From Terribacillus saccharophilus (GTDB lineage Bacteria; Bacillota; Bacilli; Bacillales; Amphibacillaceae), in assembly GCF_002272075.1 (NCBI RefSeq), contig NZ_NPBJ01000027.1, positions 62,001 to 126,000 on the forward strand: 64,000 nt of DNA. The letters are read 5' to 3'. A model generated the notes under the pieces. It did no database searches and was not told the DNA's origin. It saw only the letters and a list, made by a program, of their open reading frames with translations. Positions 41,963-50,089 of this stretch are shown in pieces. A program made the position numbers and the translations under genes. Each line of letters begins with the position of its first letter. The stretch's first letter is position 1.

Positions 41963-41997
41963 AAGAAGCCGCCAAATGGCAGCTTCTTTTTCTTTTA
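41963..41997. terminator. Bidirectional terminator before the tartrate dehydrogenase gene
   Basis: AAGAAGCCGCCA / TGGCAGCTTCTT with one mismatch, A- and T-runs on both sides. Confidence 0.75.
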
Positions 41998-42000
41998 GGG

Positions 42001-43059
42001 TTATAGTTTGTGTACCCTGTCGACAATCGCTGCCGTGACATCCTCTGTTGCATACTTTCCGCCCAAGTCAGGTGTCAAAATCCTAGCCGCTGTCACATCT
42101 TCAATGATATCCAGCAGTTTAACTCCGAGCTCTTCCTCTCCAAAGTGATCAAGCATTAGCTTCGCTGTCCAAATTTGTCCGATTGGATTGGCGATGCCTT
42201 TACCGACGATGTCCGGGGCAGAACCGTGGACGGGCTCGAACATGGAGGGGTACTTACCATTTACATTGATATTAGCAGCAGGAGCAATACCGATACTTCC
42301 CATGATGGCGGCGCCGATATCGGTAAGAACATCACCAAATAGATTGCTTGCCACAATGACATCAAAGCGCTGCGGCTGCGTGACGAAGAAAGCAGCAAGG
42401 GCGTCGATGTGCTGGCTGTCTGACTCAATATCTGGATAATCACTTTTCACAGCTTGGAAGACTTCATCCCAAAACGGCATGCTATGGACGATTCCATTCG
42501 ACTTCGTTGCGCTCGTTACATGCTTTCTGCGCTTTGCGGCAAGCTCGAATGCATAGCGCATTGCTCGTTCTGTCCCGCGTCTTGAGAAAATCGCATTTTG
42601 AATTGCTACTTCATCTTCACCGCGGAAAATCCGGCCGCCGACTTCGCTGTATTCGCCTTCACTGTTTTCCCGTACTACAAGCAAGTCGAAGTCCTTCGGG
42701 TTCGTAAGTGGTGAGGTAATGCCCTTTAATAGCTTGGCAGGCCGAATATTGATAACTTGCTCAAATTCACGCCGTATCTTGATCAGCATGCCCCATAAGG
42801 AAATGTGGTCTGGTACGAGCTTCTGATTCCCGACAGCTCCAAGAAAAATAGCATCTGCATCCTGCAAGCGTTCCAACGCATCATCCGGCATCATCTGGTT
42901 ATGTTCCAAATAGTATTCACAGCTCCATGGATATTCGGTGAAATCAAACTGCATTCCGCCATGCACATTGGAAACCGCTTTCAAAACTGTCTGAGCTGCT
43001 GGAACGACTTCTTTCCCGACTCCATCTCCTGGTAAACTAGCTATCTTTAATCTTTTCAT
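42001..43059 (-). CDS. ycsA: Tartrate dehydrogenase/decarboxylase (YcsA type)
   Basis: 352 aa from ATG 43059, 6 bases after AAGGAGGAG. Beta-decarboxylating dehydrogenase family: SLPGDGVGKEVVPAAQTVL, GAVGNQKLVPDHISLWGMLI, VRENSEGEYSEVGGRI with the catalytic region, KSNGIVHSMPFWDE and SNLFGDVLTDIGAAIMG (metal aspartates). YcsA-type proteins oxidise D-malate or tartrate with NAD+. The reading frame continues upstream with no stop into the DUF3951 ORF. Confidence 0.92.
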   Translation of the reverse strand: MKRLKIASLPGDGVGKEVVPAAQTVLKAVSNVHGGMQFDFTEYPWSCEYYLEHNQMMPDDALERLQDADAIFLGAVGNQKLVPDHISLWGMLIKIRREFEQVINIRPAKLLKGITSPLTNPKDFDLLVVRENSEGEYSEVGGRIFRGEDEVAIQNAIFSRRGTERAMRYAFELAAKRRKHVTSATKSNGIVHSMPFWDEVFQAVKSDYPDIESDSQHIDALAAFFVTQPQRFDVIVASNLFGDVLTDIGAAIMGSIGIAPAANINVNGKYPSMFEPVHGSAPDIVGKGIANPIGQIWTAKLMLDHFGEEELGVKLLDIIEDVTAARILTPDLGGKYATEDVTAAIVDRVHKL

Positions 43060-43263
43060 ACGTCTCCTCCTTGTTTGGCTTCTGTAATTGTTTTCCCGCT
43101 TTTCTTCATGGAATTCATCTTGTGAGACTGAGGTAATGTAATCAAAAGGAGTATAGCTGTTATCTGGTACAGTCTTATGGCGGATGAGCTTATAGAAACT
43201 GATACCTAACACCAAAACGACTCCGACACAGAAACTGAGTATCATAATAAGTAAAAAGAGCAT
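43060..43263 (-). CDS. Small membrane protein, DUF3951-like, in frame with the dehydrogenase
   Basis: ATG at 43263 with GGAGGTAGG upstream. About 68 codons: hydrophobic helix LFLLIMILSFCVGVVLVLGI, then FYKLIRHK and the DUF3951 motif NSYTPFDYITSVSQDEFHEE. No stop follows before the dehydrogenase ATG, so translation from here would give a 420-residue membrane-anchored fusion. In the +1 frame a stop overlaps the dehydrogenase start (ATGA), so a one-base indel may have removed the original stop. Confidence 0.6.
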
Positions 43264-43401
43264 TCCTACCTCCTGCACGGTAAGCGGTTACTATTATTCT
43301 ACCTGAGTGAACTAAAATTCGAAAATATTTCACGGTGATTTATTTGAAAATACAGCATATATACCTTATAATCCTGATAAGCTAGTATACATGAGCGGAG
43401 A

Positions 43402-43441
43402 AAAAAGCCTCCATCCCGGTAACGAGATGGGGGCTTTTTTT
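43402..43441 (+). terminator. Terminator hairpin upstream of the CNNM gene
   Basis: GCCTCCATC / GATGGGGGC with AAAAAA before and T7 after. A TATAAT at 43361-43366 lies upstream, so a short transcript could end here before the CNNM gene. Confidence 0.75.
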
Positions 43442-43566
43442 CAAAACTGAAAGGAGGCGATTCCCTTGGGAAGGTGAAGGTAATGAACATGTTAACGCAG
43501 CGAAAGAAGACACCAATATAGAAATACAACATCATACGGAGGTGAACCCCTGTAAAGGGGGAAAAT
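43442..43566 (+). promoter_or_regulatory. Leader of the CNNM gene with mini-ORF and masked ribosome site
   Basis: AAAGGAGGCG at 43450 precedes a mini-ORF TTG GGA AGG TGA. A 12-codon ORF (43483-43521, MNMLTQRKKTPI) follows with GAAGGTGAAGGTA. A hairpin CCCCT-GTA-AAGGGG (43547-43560) includes the ribosome site of the CNNM gene, and a second site GGAGGTG lies just before it. Translational control is suspected. Confidence 0.45.
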
Positions 43567-44898
43567 TTGGACCCATTATTAGCACTTAATTTAGCTTTAG
43601 TCGCCTTGTTCATCATTCTGACGGCATTCTTCGTCGGTGCCGAGTTCGCAGTCGTGAAAGTACGTATGTCACGAATTGAGCAGCTCATCGAGGAAGGGAA
43701 CAAGACCGCCTTAGTCGTACAGAAGCTTGTCCGTGATCTTGATTACTATTTATCTGCTTGTCAGCTCGGAATTACTGTAACTGCACTGGTATTAGGTGCA
43801 CTTGGTGAGCCGACTGTCGAAAAGATATTGCACCCAGTATTCGAGTACTTCGGTTTATCAGAATCTCTTTCTACCATTCTTTCATTCGCCATAGCCTTTG
43901 CGGTCGTGACATTCCTGCACGTCGTAATTGGTGAGCTGGCTCCGAAAACATTGGCAATCCAATATACAGAGAAAATGACGCTCATTCTGGCGCGTCCGCT
44001 GTACTGGTTTGGAAAGCTGATGGCACCTTTTATCTACACACTGAATGGATCTGCACGTGTATTTCTGCGGATGTTCGGCGTAAAGCCAGTCGCGCATGAG
44101 CAGGCCCACTCCGAAGAGGAACTGAAGATCATCATGGCACAAAGCTTCCAGAGCGGTGAGATCAACAAGACTGAGCTGGATTATATGGAGAACATCTTTA
44201 CATTCAACGATCGCGTCGTCAAGGATATCCTTGTACCGCGGACACAGGTTATTGCTATTTCTGATACGATGACACGGCATGAAATTCAGGAAGTGATGGT
44301 TGAGCATCAATATACTCGCTATCCTGTAACAGAAGACGGTGACAAAGACCGTATTTACGGCTTTGTTAACGTTAAAGAAATGCTGACTGATTTCACATCG
44401 AAAGAGGATAAGAAATTAGATGCCTTCATTCACCCAATCCCAACGGTGCATGAAGGAACAAGCCTGAATGATACATTGCTGACAATGCAGAAGAGGCGTG
44501 TTCATATTGCGCTAGTCGTCGATGAGTACGGCGGAACTGCTGGTATTGTAACAATGGAGGATATGCTTGAAGAAATCGTCGGGGAAATACGCGACGAATT
44601 CGATGAAAATGAAAAACCAGACATCCAAAAGGTTGCAGAAAATAAGTATCGCCTGAATGGTCGGGTCCTGATTGAGGAAATTGAGGAGCAATTCAACATT
44701 CGATTCGTCAACGAAGCAGAAGTCGATACAATCGGCGGCTGGATGCTCACCAATCTTCGCAGTATCGAAGAGCATAGTGTCATAGAAGCTCATGGATATG
44801 AGTGGGAAATAACCGAGACACTGAACCATCAAATCGTTGAAGTGGAAATGCGCAAACAAACCCAGGTCGAAAAACTGGAAGAAAGCATCTCCAATTAA
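43567..44898 (+). CDS. CNNM/CorC-family transporter (hemolysin-C type, MpfA-like)
   Basis: 443 aa; TTG start with AAAGGGGG about 6 bases upstream. DUF21 membrane domain residues 1-190 (LTAFFVGAEFAVVKVRMSRI, ACQLGITVTALVLGALGEP, HVVIGELAPKTLAIQ). CBS pair residues 205-335 (ILVPRTQVIAISD; VDEYGGTAGIVTMEDMLEEIVGEI), CorC/HlyC domain at the end (WMLTNLRSIEEH). MpfA of B. subtilis and S. aureus homologues export Mg2+. Mg or cobalt efflux is likely, with the leader as control. Confidence 0.93.
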   Translation: MDPLLALNLALVALFIILTAFFVGAEFAVVKVRMSRIEQLIEEGNKTALVVQKLVRDLDYYLSACQLGITVTALVLGALGEPTVEKILHPVFEYFGLSESLSTILSFAIAFAVVTFLHVVIGELAPKTLAIQYTEKMTLILARPLYWFGKLMAPFIYTLNGSARVFLRMFGVKPVAHEQAHSEEELKIIMAQSFQSGEINKTELDYMENIFTFNDRVVKDILVPRTQVIAISDTMTRHEIQEVMVEHQYTRYPVTEDGDKDRIYGFVNVKEMLTDFTSKEDKKLDAFIHPIPTVHEGTSLNDTLLTMQKRRVHIALVVDEYGGTAGIVTMEDMLEEIVGEIRDEFDENEKPDIQKVAENKYRLNGRVLIEEIEEQFNIRFVNEAEVDTIGGWMLTNLRSIEEHSVIEAHGYEWEITETLNHQIVEVEMRKQTQVEKLEESISN

Positions 44899-44899
44899 A

Positions 44900-44934
44900 G
44901 AAACGCCGCCCTAATGAAGGGGCGGCGTTTTTTA
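44900..44934. terminator. Bidirectional terminator after CNNM gene
   Basis: AAACGCCGCCC / GGGCGGCGTTT with A- and T-runs; the stop of the convergent permease gene begins at 44932. Confidence 0.88.
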
Positions 44935-45846
44935 CTGCTGAAAATACTTTTGTATTCCATTGATCAGTAATTGAAAAGAAACGATTGTCACAATAATTGC
45001 CAGCAGCGGCACCCATAATAGCCAAGTTGCCCCAGTTAAAAAGGAGTCATAATAATTCCCCATGAAAGAGAACCACTCATTCGTAATCGGAGCGGGCGGA
45101 GAAGGAGAAAAAGGATCATAGCTAACCTTTGTTCCTCCGAAAAACAGCTTAAAAATGCTCAAGTGCCCAATGATTAGAAAGGCCTGAACCAGGCATCGGA
45201 ATAGAAGCTGCAGCAAGGTTGTTCGAATACCAGGCAGTACATGAAGGCGGAAAAGATGCCAGCGTGAAGCACCGAGTGTAACGCTTGCTAGAATATATTC
45301 CGTCTGTAAAATCTCTCTAATCGAATCGGCAATCAGTAAACTGGCAGGAGGAACAAGTAAAATTCCAATTACCATAATTTGAATAACGATTCGCTCTGCC
45401 AGTGAGTGTTGGAATCCTTCAAAAGGCTCCCATAAAAACGGCTTTAAGATAAGGTAAGCCAGTAAGGATCCGGGGATAAAATAGAAAGAAAATAAGCTAT
45501 TCTTCATCAAAGTTCGAAGATGTCTTCCTTTATTAAAACCTAACACAGTTCCAAGCAGGAAAGCGAGGAGCATCGCAATCAGTGCGATAGCGATAACACC
45601 GCCTATCGTATACTTCGCTCCCATCAGCAGAGTCGGAGCAAGGTGATTCCCTGCATGATCGGTGCCTAAAAAGGAAAATTCAAAGGGTGCGAATGGAGGC
45701 CCCTGTAAATCGCCAGCATCATTGTATGCAAATGAAGTCTGGGGAATATAAGAATGGTAGAACAAACCATAAACGATACTACCGGCAATAAGCAAAAACA
45801 GTACTATGCTTCCAATAAGAAAAGAGGGAATCCGCCAAATTTTCAT
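44932..45846 (-). CDS. ABC transporter permease, DppC/OppC-like
   Basis: 304 aa with about six hydrophobic segments. The FLGTDHAGNHLAPTLLMGAK segment matches the GTDxxGRD-type N-terminal motif of oligopeptide permeases (here GTDHAGNH), and EYILASVTLGASRWHLFRLHVLP is the EAA loop for ATPase docking. Overlaps the upstream permease gene by 4 bases (ATGA). No ATPase or binding protein is found near, so the pair is incomplete. Confidence 0.85.
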   Translation of the reverse strand: MKIWRIPSFLIGSIVLFLLIAGSIVYGLFYHSYIPQTSFAYNDAGDLQGPPFAPFEFSFLGTDHAGNHLAPTLLMGAKYTIGGVIAIALIAMLLAFLLGTVLGFNKGRHLRTLMKNSLFSFYFIPGSLLAYLILKPFLWEPFEGFQHSLAERIVIQIMVIGILLVPPASLLIADSIREILQTEYILASVTLGASRWHLFRLHVLPGIRTTLLQLLFRCLVQAFLIIGHLSIFKLFFGGTKVSYDPFSPSPPAPITNEWFSFMGNYYDSFLTGATWLLWVPLLAIIVTIVSFQLLINGIQKYFQQ

Positions 45847-46721
45847 AGCTCCGCTCCTTCTCCAAGCAATAGAAACAGACCGATTTCAATAATTTTCAAC
45901 AAGGCATAAATCGGCAGGAAAAGCAGAAGAGCGCTAATGAAAAAGATGGCTGGCTGCGTATATGACAGCAGAAATGTCGTGATTCCAAAATTATTGAACA
46001 GAACCTCCACAATGAATAGATTGCCTAGTAAAGTAGCAATGATGAACTTGAGGTGGTAAGAGAGCCGCACCAGTACATTACGCAGGAGATGCTTTTGCAA
46101 GACGGCAAATCGTGAAAGACCTTTCCCTTTTGCCAATTCTATGTATGGTTTCTGCCATTCTATCTCCATCAAGTTTACGAGAGTATGGTACAAAAAGAGC
46201 GTAGGTACGATGCTTAGTACAAGAATAGGCAGTCCAAATGCTTCTGCTTCGCCGGCTCCAGTAAAACGTAAGAAACGGATCTGTGTTAGCTGGTAAGCAG
46301 CTACAACCAATAGCTGAGCAGAGACAATATAAACAAGATCTGGAATCGTCTGCAGAAAGGAAGCGATCGTCTCCATTAATCGACTAAAGCGTGGAGGCAA
46401 AAATTGCTGCACACATGCAAGCAGCAGTGCGATACAGAGAGATAGTAAAAGTGATAGAGAGAATATCGTAAAGCTCGACCGAAAAGCCTCAAATATAAGC
46501 GGAAATAAAGGGCGTTCTACGCCAGATATGCTGTTGATGTATGTCAATGTCTGAGGGGTGAGCAGGTCACGGAAGAACCCAGTGATTGCCTTCGGGCTTG
46601 GCGGCTGTAGACCGGCAGAGGTAATACATAACGGAATCAAGCTGAACAGAAAGATGCTAAAGAGGAAAATAAATAATTTTCCTGATTCCTGTATGAGTGA
46701 TTGTAACCGCAGCAACTGCAT
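45843..46721 (-). CDS. ABC transporter permease, DppB/OppB-like
   Basis: 292 aa from ATG 46721 (AAAGGAGAAG directly before); the longer frame start lies upstream of this ribosome site. About six hydrophobic segments; EWQKPYIELAKGKGLSRFAVL then RNVLVRLSYHLKF is the EAA motif, and LLGNLFIVEVLFNNFGITTFLL is typical of OppB. N-terminal domain is divergent. Forms the membrane pair with the gene downstream. Confidence 0.82.
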   Translation of the reverse strand: MQLLRLQSLIQESGKLFIFLFSIFLFSLIPLCITSAGLQPPSPKAITGFFRDLLTPQTLTYINSISGVERPLFPLIFEAFRSSFTIFSLSLLLSLCIALLLACVQQFLPPRFSRLMETIASFLQTIPDLVYIVSAQLLVVAAYQLTQIRFLRFTGAGEAEAFGLPILVLSIVPTLFLYHTLVNLMEIEWQKPYIELAKGKGLSRFAVLQKHLLRNVLVRLSYHLKFIIATLLGNLFIVEVLFNNFGITTFLLSYTQPAIFFISALLLFLPIYALLKIIEIGLFLLLGEGAEL

Positions 46722-46849
46722 CTTCTCCTTTAATAAATGGTATAAATATACTTTTAGGCTACCATATACCAAAATAATCGGGTAGGATGGCAGCCTAATA
46801 AGTTTTTTATTTGTACATCTCGCTTACGTTTCTGTCAGCTTTTTAGCTG

Positions 46850-48226
46850 CTATTGATTCAGATCTACAGTAAATGCTTCATCAAAGTAATACGTATTTGG
46901 ACTATAAATAGTATATTCTTCATCTAAAAGTTTTCCTTCTATTACTACTATTGCATCTTTATTGGCCCGAGAAGCAATACTTTCATCTAAAATCCTTATA
47001 TAATCTCCTCCGTTTTTATCTTTAATGATAAAAGGCAAATATTCGTTTACTGGAACATCAGCGTGATAGGAAATATATGTTTTACCATCCTTCACCTCTA
47101 CGTTTGAAATGGTAATATATTCATTATCACCTATAGGGAGTTTCGTTTCCCCATTAGGCTGGAACATAGTAGAATTTTCTGCTGAGAATTCGACGCTCAT
47201 ATCTAGTTTATACGGCACAACTGTTAAATTCTTCATCAAAGGATTAATGTTTTCATAGCTGCTTAACATTCTTTCAGAACCATTTTTACCGACTCCGACT
47301 GACCCATTCAGCCAATTCTTTGCTTCGCCATCGTTGTCTTCAATTAGAAAATCAATAATGCCGGCGTGTTCGTGCTGTACACTTTGCAAGTGAATTCTGA
47401 TAGGGGTTATTACTAATTTCTCCACCTTTACATCTGTACCTAAAGCAGGAAGATTCTTATTTACTTCCACTGTCTTACTTTTAGTAGCTGCTTTCTTCGT
47501 GTCCACTTGAAGGGAAAAATGCCATTCTCCTTTCAGCTTTTTATCCTCTTCAAAGCCTAGAGCAGTTGCTTTCATATCTAATTTAAATTTCTTCGGTAAT
47601 TCTGAGATTTCAATTTGATTTCCTTTTACTAAGATGTCAGGGTCTAACTTTGCTTCATCTGTATCACTAACAGTAAATGCCTCTTTGTTTAGGGGGAAAA
47701 TCACCATGCCATCATAAGCTTTTTTGTTTTTATCTAAAAACTCACCTACCTCATTTGAAGGAGAAATGGTTGATTTAAAACCATTGTATGTAATTTTCGC
47801 CTCTTCAGGGAAGAGGCTAGGTGTTTCCGAGAAAGGCTGATCACTCTCAGCATGATAGGAAACCATTAAGTAATAGCCATCAAAAATTGCCTTGGTAATG
47901 GATATTTTTACACCATTACTTTCTTGTACAATGTTAGCTTCATTGGATACTTTCTCCGCATCACCTAATGATAGCTTATCTATAATTATATTAGGAACTC
48001 CTATACTGCTTGCTAATGAGGGATTCAATTGAACACTCATCAAGAAAATGGCAAGAATAGCAGCAGCAACTGACCACGTAATAGCTTTCTTTTTTCTTTT
48101 TCTGCGGAGATTTTTATCAGGTAAGTTTGCCAAAGTATCGTCTATTTTTACTTGGATGTGTTCTGGTATATTATTAGTATTTTTCTTTATCTTATCTTTG
48201 AAGTTTTCGTCAAATTTGCTTGTCAC
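46850..48226 (-). CDS. Anti-sigma factor with DUF4179 domain
   Basis: 458 aa from GTG 48226 (AAAGGAGC about 8 bases upstream). Cytoplasmic N-terminus of about 58 residues, one membrane helix (ITWSVAAAILAIFLMSVQL), then a large extracellular DUF4179-type region with Ig-like strands (VKISITKAIFDGYYLMVSYH, KTYISYHADVPVNEYLPF). The gene starts 1 base from the sigma gene stop, the usual sigma/anti-sigma pair. It holds the sigma factor at the membrane until an envelope signal arrives. Confidence 0.85.
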   Translation of the reverse strand: MTSKFDENFKDKIKKNTNNIPEHIQVKIDDTLANLPDKNLRRKRKKKAITWSVAAAILAIFLMSVQLNPSLASSIGVPNIIIDKLSLGDAEKVSNEANIVQESNGVKISITKAIFDGYYLMVSYHAESDQPFSETPSLFPEEAKITYNGFKSTISPSNEVGEFLDKNKKAYDGMVIFPLNKEAFTVSDTDEAKLDPDILVKGNQIEISELPKKFKLDMKATALGFEEDKKLKGEWHFSLQVDTKKAATKSKTVEVNKNLPALGTDVKVEKLVITPIRIHLQSVQHEHAGIIDFLIEDNDGEAKNWLNGSVGVGKNGSERMLSSYENINPLMKNLTVVPYKLDMSVEFSAENSTMFQPNGETKLPIGDNEYITISNVEVKDGKTYISYHADVPVNEYLPFIIKDKNGGDYIRILDESIASRANKDAIVVIEGKLLDEEYTIYSPNTYYFDEAFTVDLNQ

Positions 48227-48227
48227 G

Positions 48228-48779
48228 TTACTGCTCCTTTCTAATTTCACTTAATTTTATTTGTAAGAGTATCCTCGCTTTTGATAATCTGGAGCGAACA
48301 GTTCCTTCAGGTATAGATAATATTTTAGCGATTTCTTTTGTTGATAGATCTTCATAATAAAAGAGTACAGTAACAATTCTTAGTTTTTCTTTAAGAGAAT
48401 AGAGAGCTTCTTGTAATTCTAGATTTTCGTATGTATCTTCAATAGAAGCTGTTTCATGATTGGAGTTATCTAAATAAACTGTTCGATATCTTTTCCTTAA
48501 CATACTCTTACATTCGTTAATAAGTATCCGAATAAGCCAGGTTTTGAAGTAATCGGCTACTCTCAATTTGCTTATATTTTCATAAGCTTTCAAGATAGTA
48601 ATCTGAATGGCGTCTTCGACATCTGCTTCATGATGTAATATTCCTTTTGCCACACGATATAAGTTTCGCTTGTTTTCTTGAATCAGTGATGAAAATGCTT
48701 CTTTGTCACCATTTTTTGCTAAAAGTGCTAAGTCCATTTTTCTCTCCATTTGTATATTTTTAAAAACTACTGTTTTCAC
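48228..48779 (-). CDS. ECF-type RNA polymerase sigma factor
   Basis: 183 aa; GTG at 48779 is favoured by AAAGGAGGTAAGG. Region 2: NGDKEAFSSLIQENKRNLYR, VEDAIQITILKAYENISKL, YFKTWLIRILINECKSMLR. Region 4: YYEDLSTKEIAKILSIPEGT, VRSRLSKARILLQ. It is the regulatory gene of the following anti-sigma gene. The region is AT-richer than its neighbours. Target promoters are not identified. Confidence 0.9.
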   Translation of the reverse strand: MKTVVFKNIQMERKMDLALLAKNGDKEAFSSLIQENKRNLYRVAKGILHHEADVEDAIQITILKAYENISKLRVADYFKTWLIRILINECKSMLRKRYRTVYLDNSNHETASIEDTYENLELQEALYSLKEKLRIVTVLFYYEDLSTKEIAKILSIPEGTVRSRLSKARILLQIKLSEIRKEQ

Positions 48780-49190
48780 TACCTTACCTCCTTTCACACT
48801 CATTAGAGAAGACAGCGTGATAATATGTTCACTTTTTTTATTTTTCTTTTTAAATTAAAAGATATAGGGACGAGCCAGTTCCCTGGATATAAACACGGTG
48901 TTTTGATCATCATCTGATTTATCTTTGCCTTACAGTCCAGAAAGTTTATGTGGGTCTTCTTTGCAATCAACTTTCTCTGCCGAGGATATAGATAACCAGG
49001 CCACAGGATTACATTTCTGCTATATGAAAACAAGTCCGCATCGACCAAATGTTTATACATACTCATTCTTAGTAAATGAATTGGTTTTTGCATTGGAAGG
49101 TGCAGCAAAAGAAAAAGAGTTCAATAGGACTGCGTAAGAGTGGTATAGTTAATACTTTAAAATTCACTTTGCAGTTACTGGAGTTTTAAT
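48780..49190. other. Gap with no firm gene
   Basis: AT-rich 410 bases. Plus frame from about 48900 to 49137 is open (STFSAEDIDNQATGLHFCY, ending EKEFNRTA) but has no ribosome site and no recognised family; a minus frame over the same part is a shadow. It may be a degraded gene. The DeoR promoter follows from 49199. Confidence 0.4.
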
Positions 49191-49198
49191 TTAGAAAA

Positions 49199-49308
49199 TG
49201 TTAATGATTAACACCGATAATAACAAAATTGAAAATTAATAACATAATATTGTTGACAATTAACATCAATAAGCATATTATGAACACATAAGATGTTCAT
49301 GATTAACA
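49199..49308 (+). promoter_or_regulatory. Three DeoR-type operators around the acid-sugar operon promoter
   Basis: TGTTAATGATTAACA (49199-49213), TGTTGACAATTAACA (49251-49265) and TGTTCATGATTAACA (49294-49308) share TGTTNA-N-ATTAACA. The first is a perfect palindrome. The second includes the -35 and the third lies after the -10. Confidence 0.75.
49253..49281 (+). promoter_or_regulatory. Sigma-A promoter of the DeoR-DtnK-PdxA2 operon
   Basis: -35 TTGACA (49253-49258), 17-base spacer, -10 TATTAT (49276-49281). Confidence 0.8.
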
Positions 49309-49321
49309 AGGGTGATACAAA

Positions 49322-50089
49322 ATGCAGCCAAATGAACGCAGAAATGTGATTTTAGAACAATTAAATAAGAATGAAAAGATAGATATCGATGCATTAGCCG
49401 AAGAACTCAATGTATCTGCTATGACAATCCGACGAGATTTGAACTATTTGGAGGAACAAGAGCAGATTATCCGAACGCTGGGTGGTGCAATCCTCAACAA
49501 ACCGCTGGTGATGGAATCGTCATTCCAGACAAAAGAAGGCAAGCATGCTGATGAAAAGCGTCTGATTGCTAAACGGGCTGTTGAGCTGGTGCAGGAACAC
49601 TTTACAATCCTGCTTGATTCAGGAACAACGACACTTGAGATCGCGAAGCTGCTTAAACAAAAGCAGAATTTGACAGTCGTAACGAATGATATCAAGATTG
49701 CAGCCGAGCTGATGGATAGTGAGGTTAAGGTGATTCTAACAGGCGGAGAGATGCAGAATAATATCGGGGCGCTATTTGGTCCGCTCACAGAGCAGACATT
49801 GCGTAACCTGCATGTAGATTTGTTTTTCTTAGGTGCACATGCAGTTCACCTGCGAGTTGGTGTGACAGCACCTACTTTTGAGAAGGCTTCCATTAAAAAA
49901 TTGATGGTTGAATCAGCGCAGGCTACTTGGCTGGTGGCGGATTCAAGCAAGCTGGATCAGAAGGCGCTTGCTAAGGTTTGTGATTTAGGTGTATTATCCG
50001 GTGTCATTTCGGATAGTGGCATAAGGGCTTATCATCCGAGAGAATTACCGGAGCTTTTGGAGGTCGTAGCAGCAGAGGAGGAAGCCTGA
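49322..50089 (+). CDS. DeoR/GlpR-family regulator of the acid-sugar operon
   Basis: 255 aa; ATG with AAGGGTGAT upstream. HTH: DALAEELNVSAMTIRRDLNYLEEQ at residues 18-41. Sugar-phosphate-binding domain: LLDSGTTTLEIAKLL, VVTNDIKIAAELM, VILTGGEMQNNIGALFGP and FLGAHAVHLRVGVTAP, ending VADSSKL. Represses the operon until a phosphorylated four-carbon acid binds, by analogy with the family. Three operators surround its promoter. Confidence 0.93.
   Translation: MQPNERRNVILEQLNKNEKIDIDALAEELNVSAMTIRRDLNYLEEQEQIIRTLGGAILNKPLVMESSFQTKEGKHADEKRLIAKRAVELVQEHFTILLDSGTTTLEIAKLLKQKQNLTVVTNDIKIAAELMDSEVKVILTGGEMQNNIGALFGPLTEQTLRNLHVDLFFLGAHAVHLRVGVTAPTFEKASIKKLMVESAQATWLVADSSKLDQKALAKVCDLGVLSGVISDSGIRAYHPRELPELLEVVAAEEEA

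Noticed and set aside
48780-48860. ECF-type self-promoter (GAAC and GTC) upstream of the sigma gene
   Set aside because: TGAAC and GTCT exist on the minus strand but only about 13 bases apart, too short for an ECF promoter.
48900-49137. Plus-strand ORF of about 70 codons and an opposite minus ORF
   Set aside because: No ribosome site, no recognisable family; treated as possible decayed sequence only.
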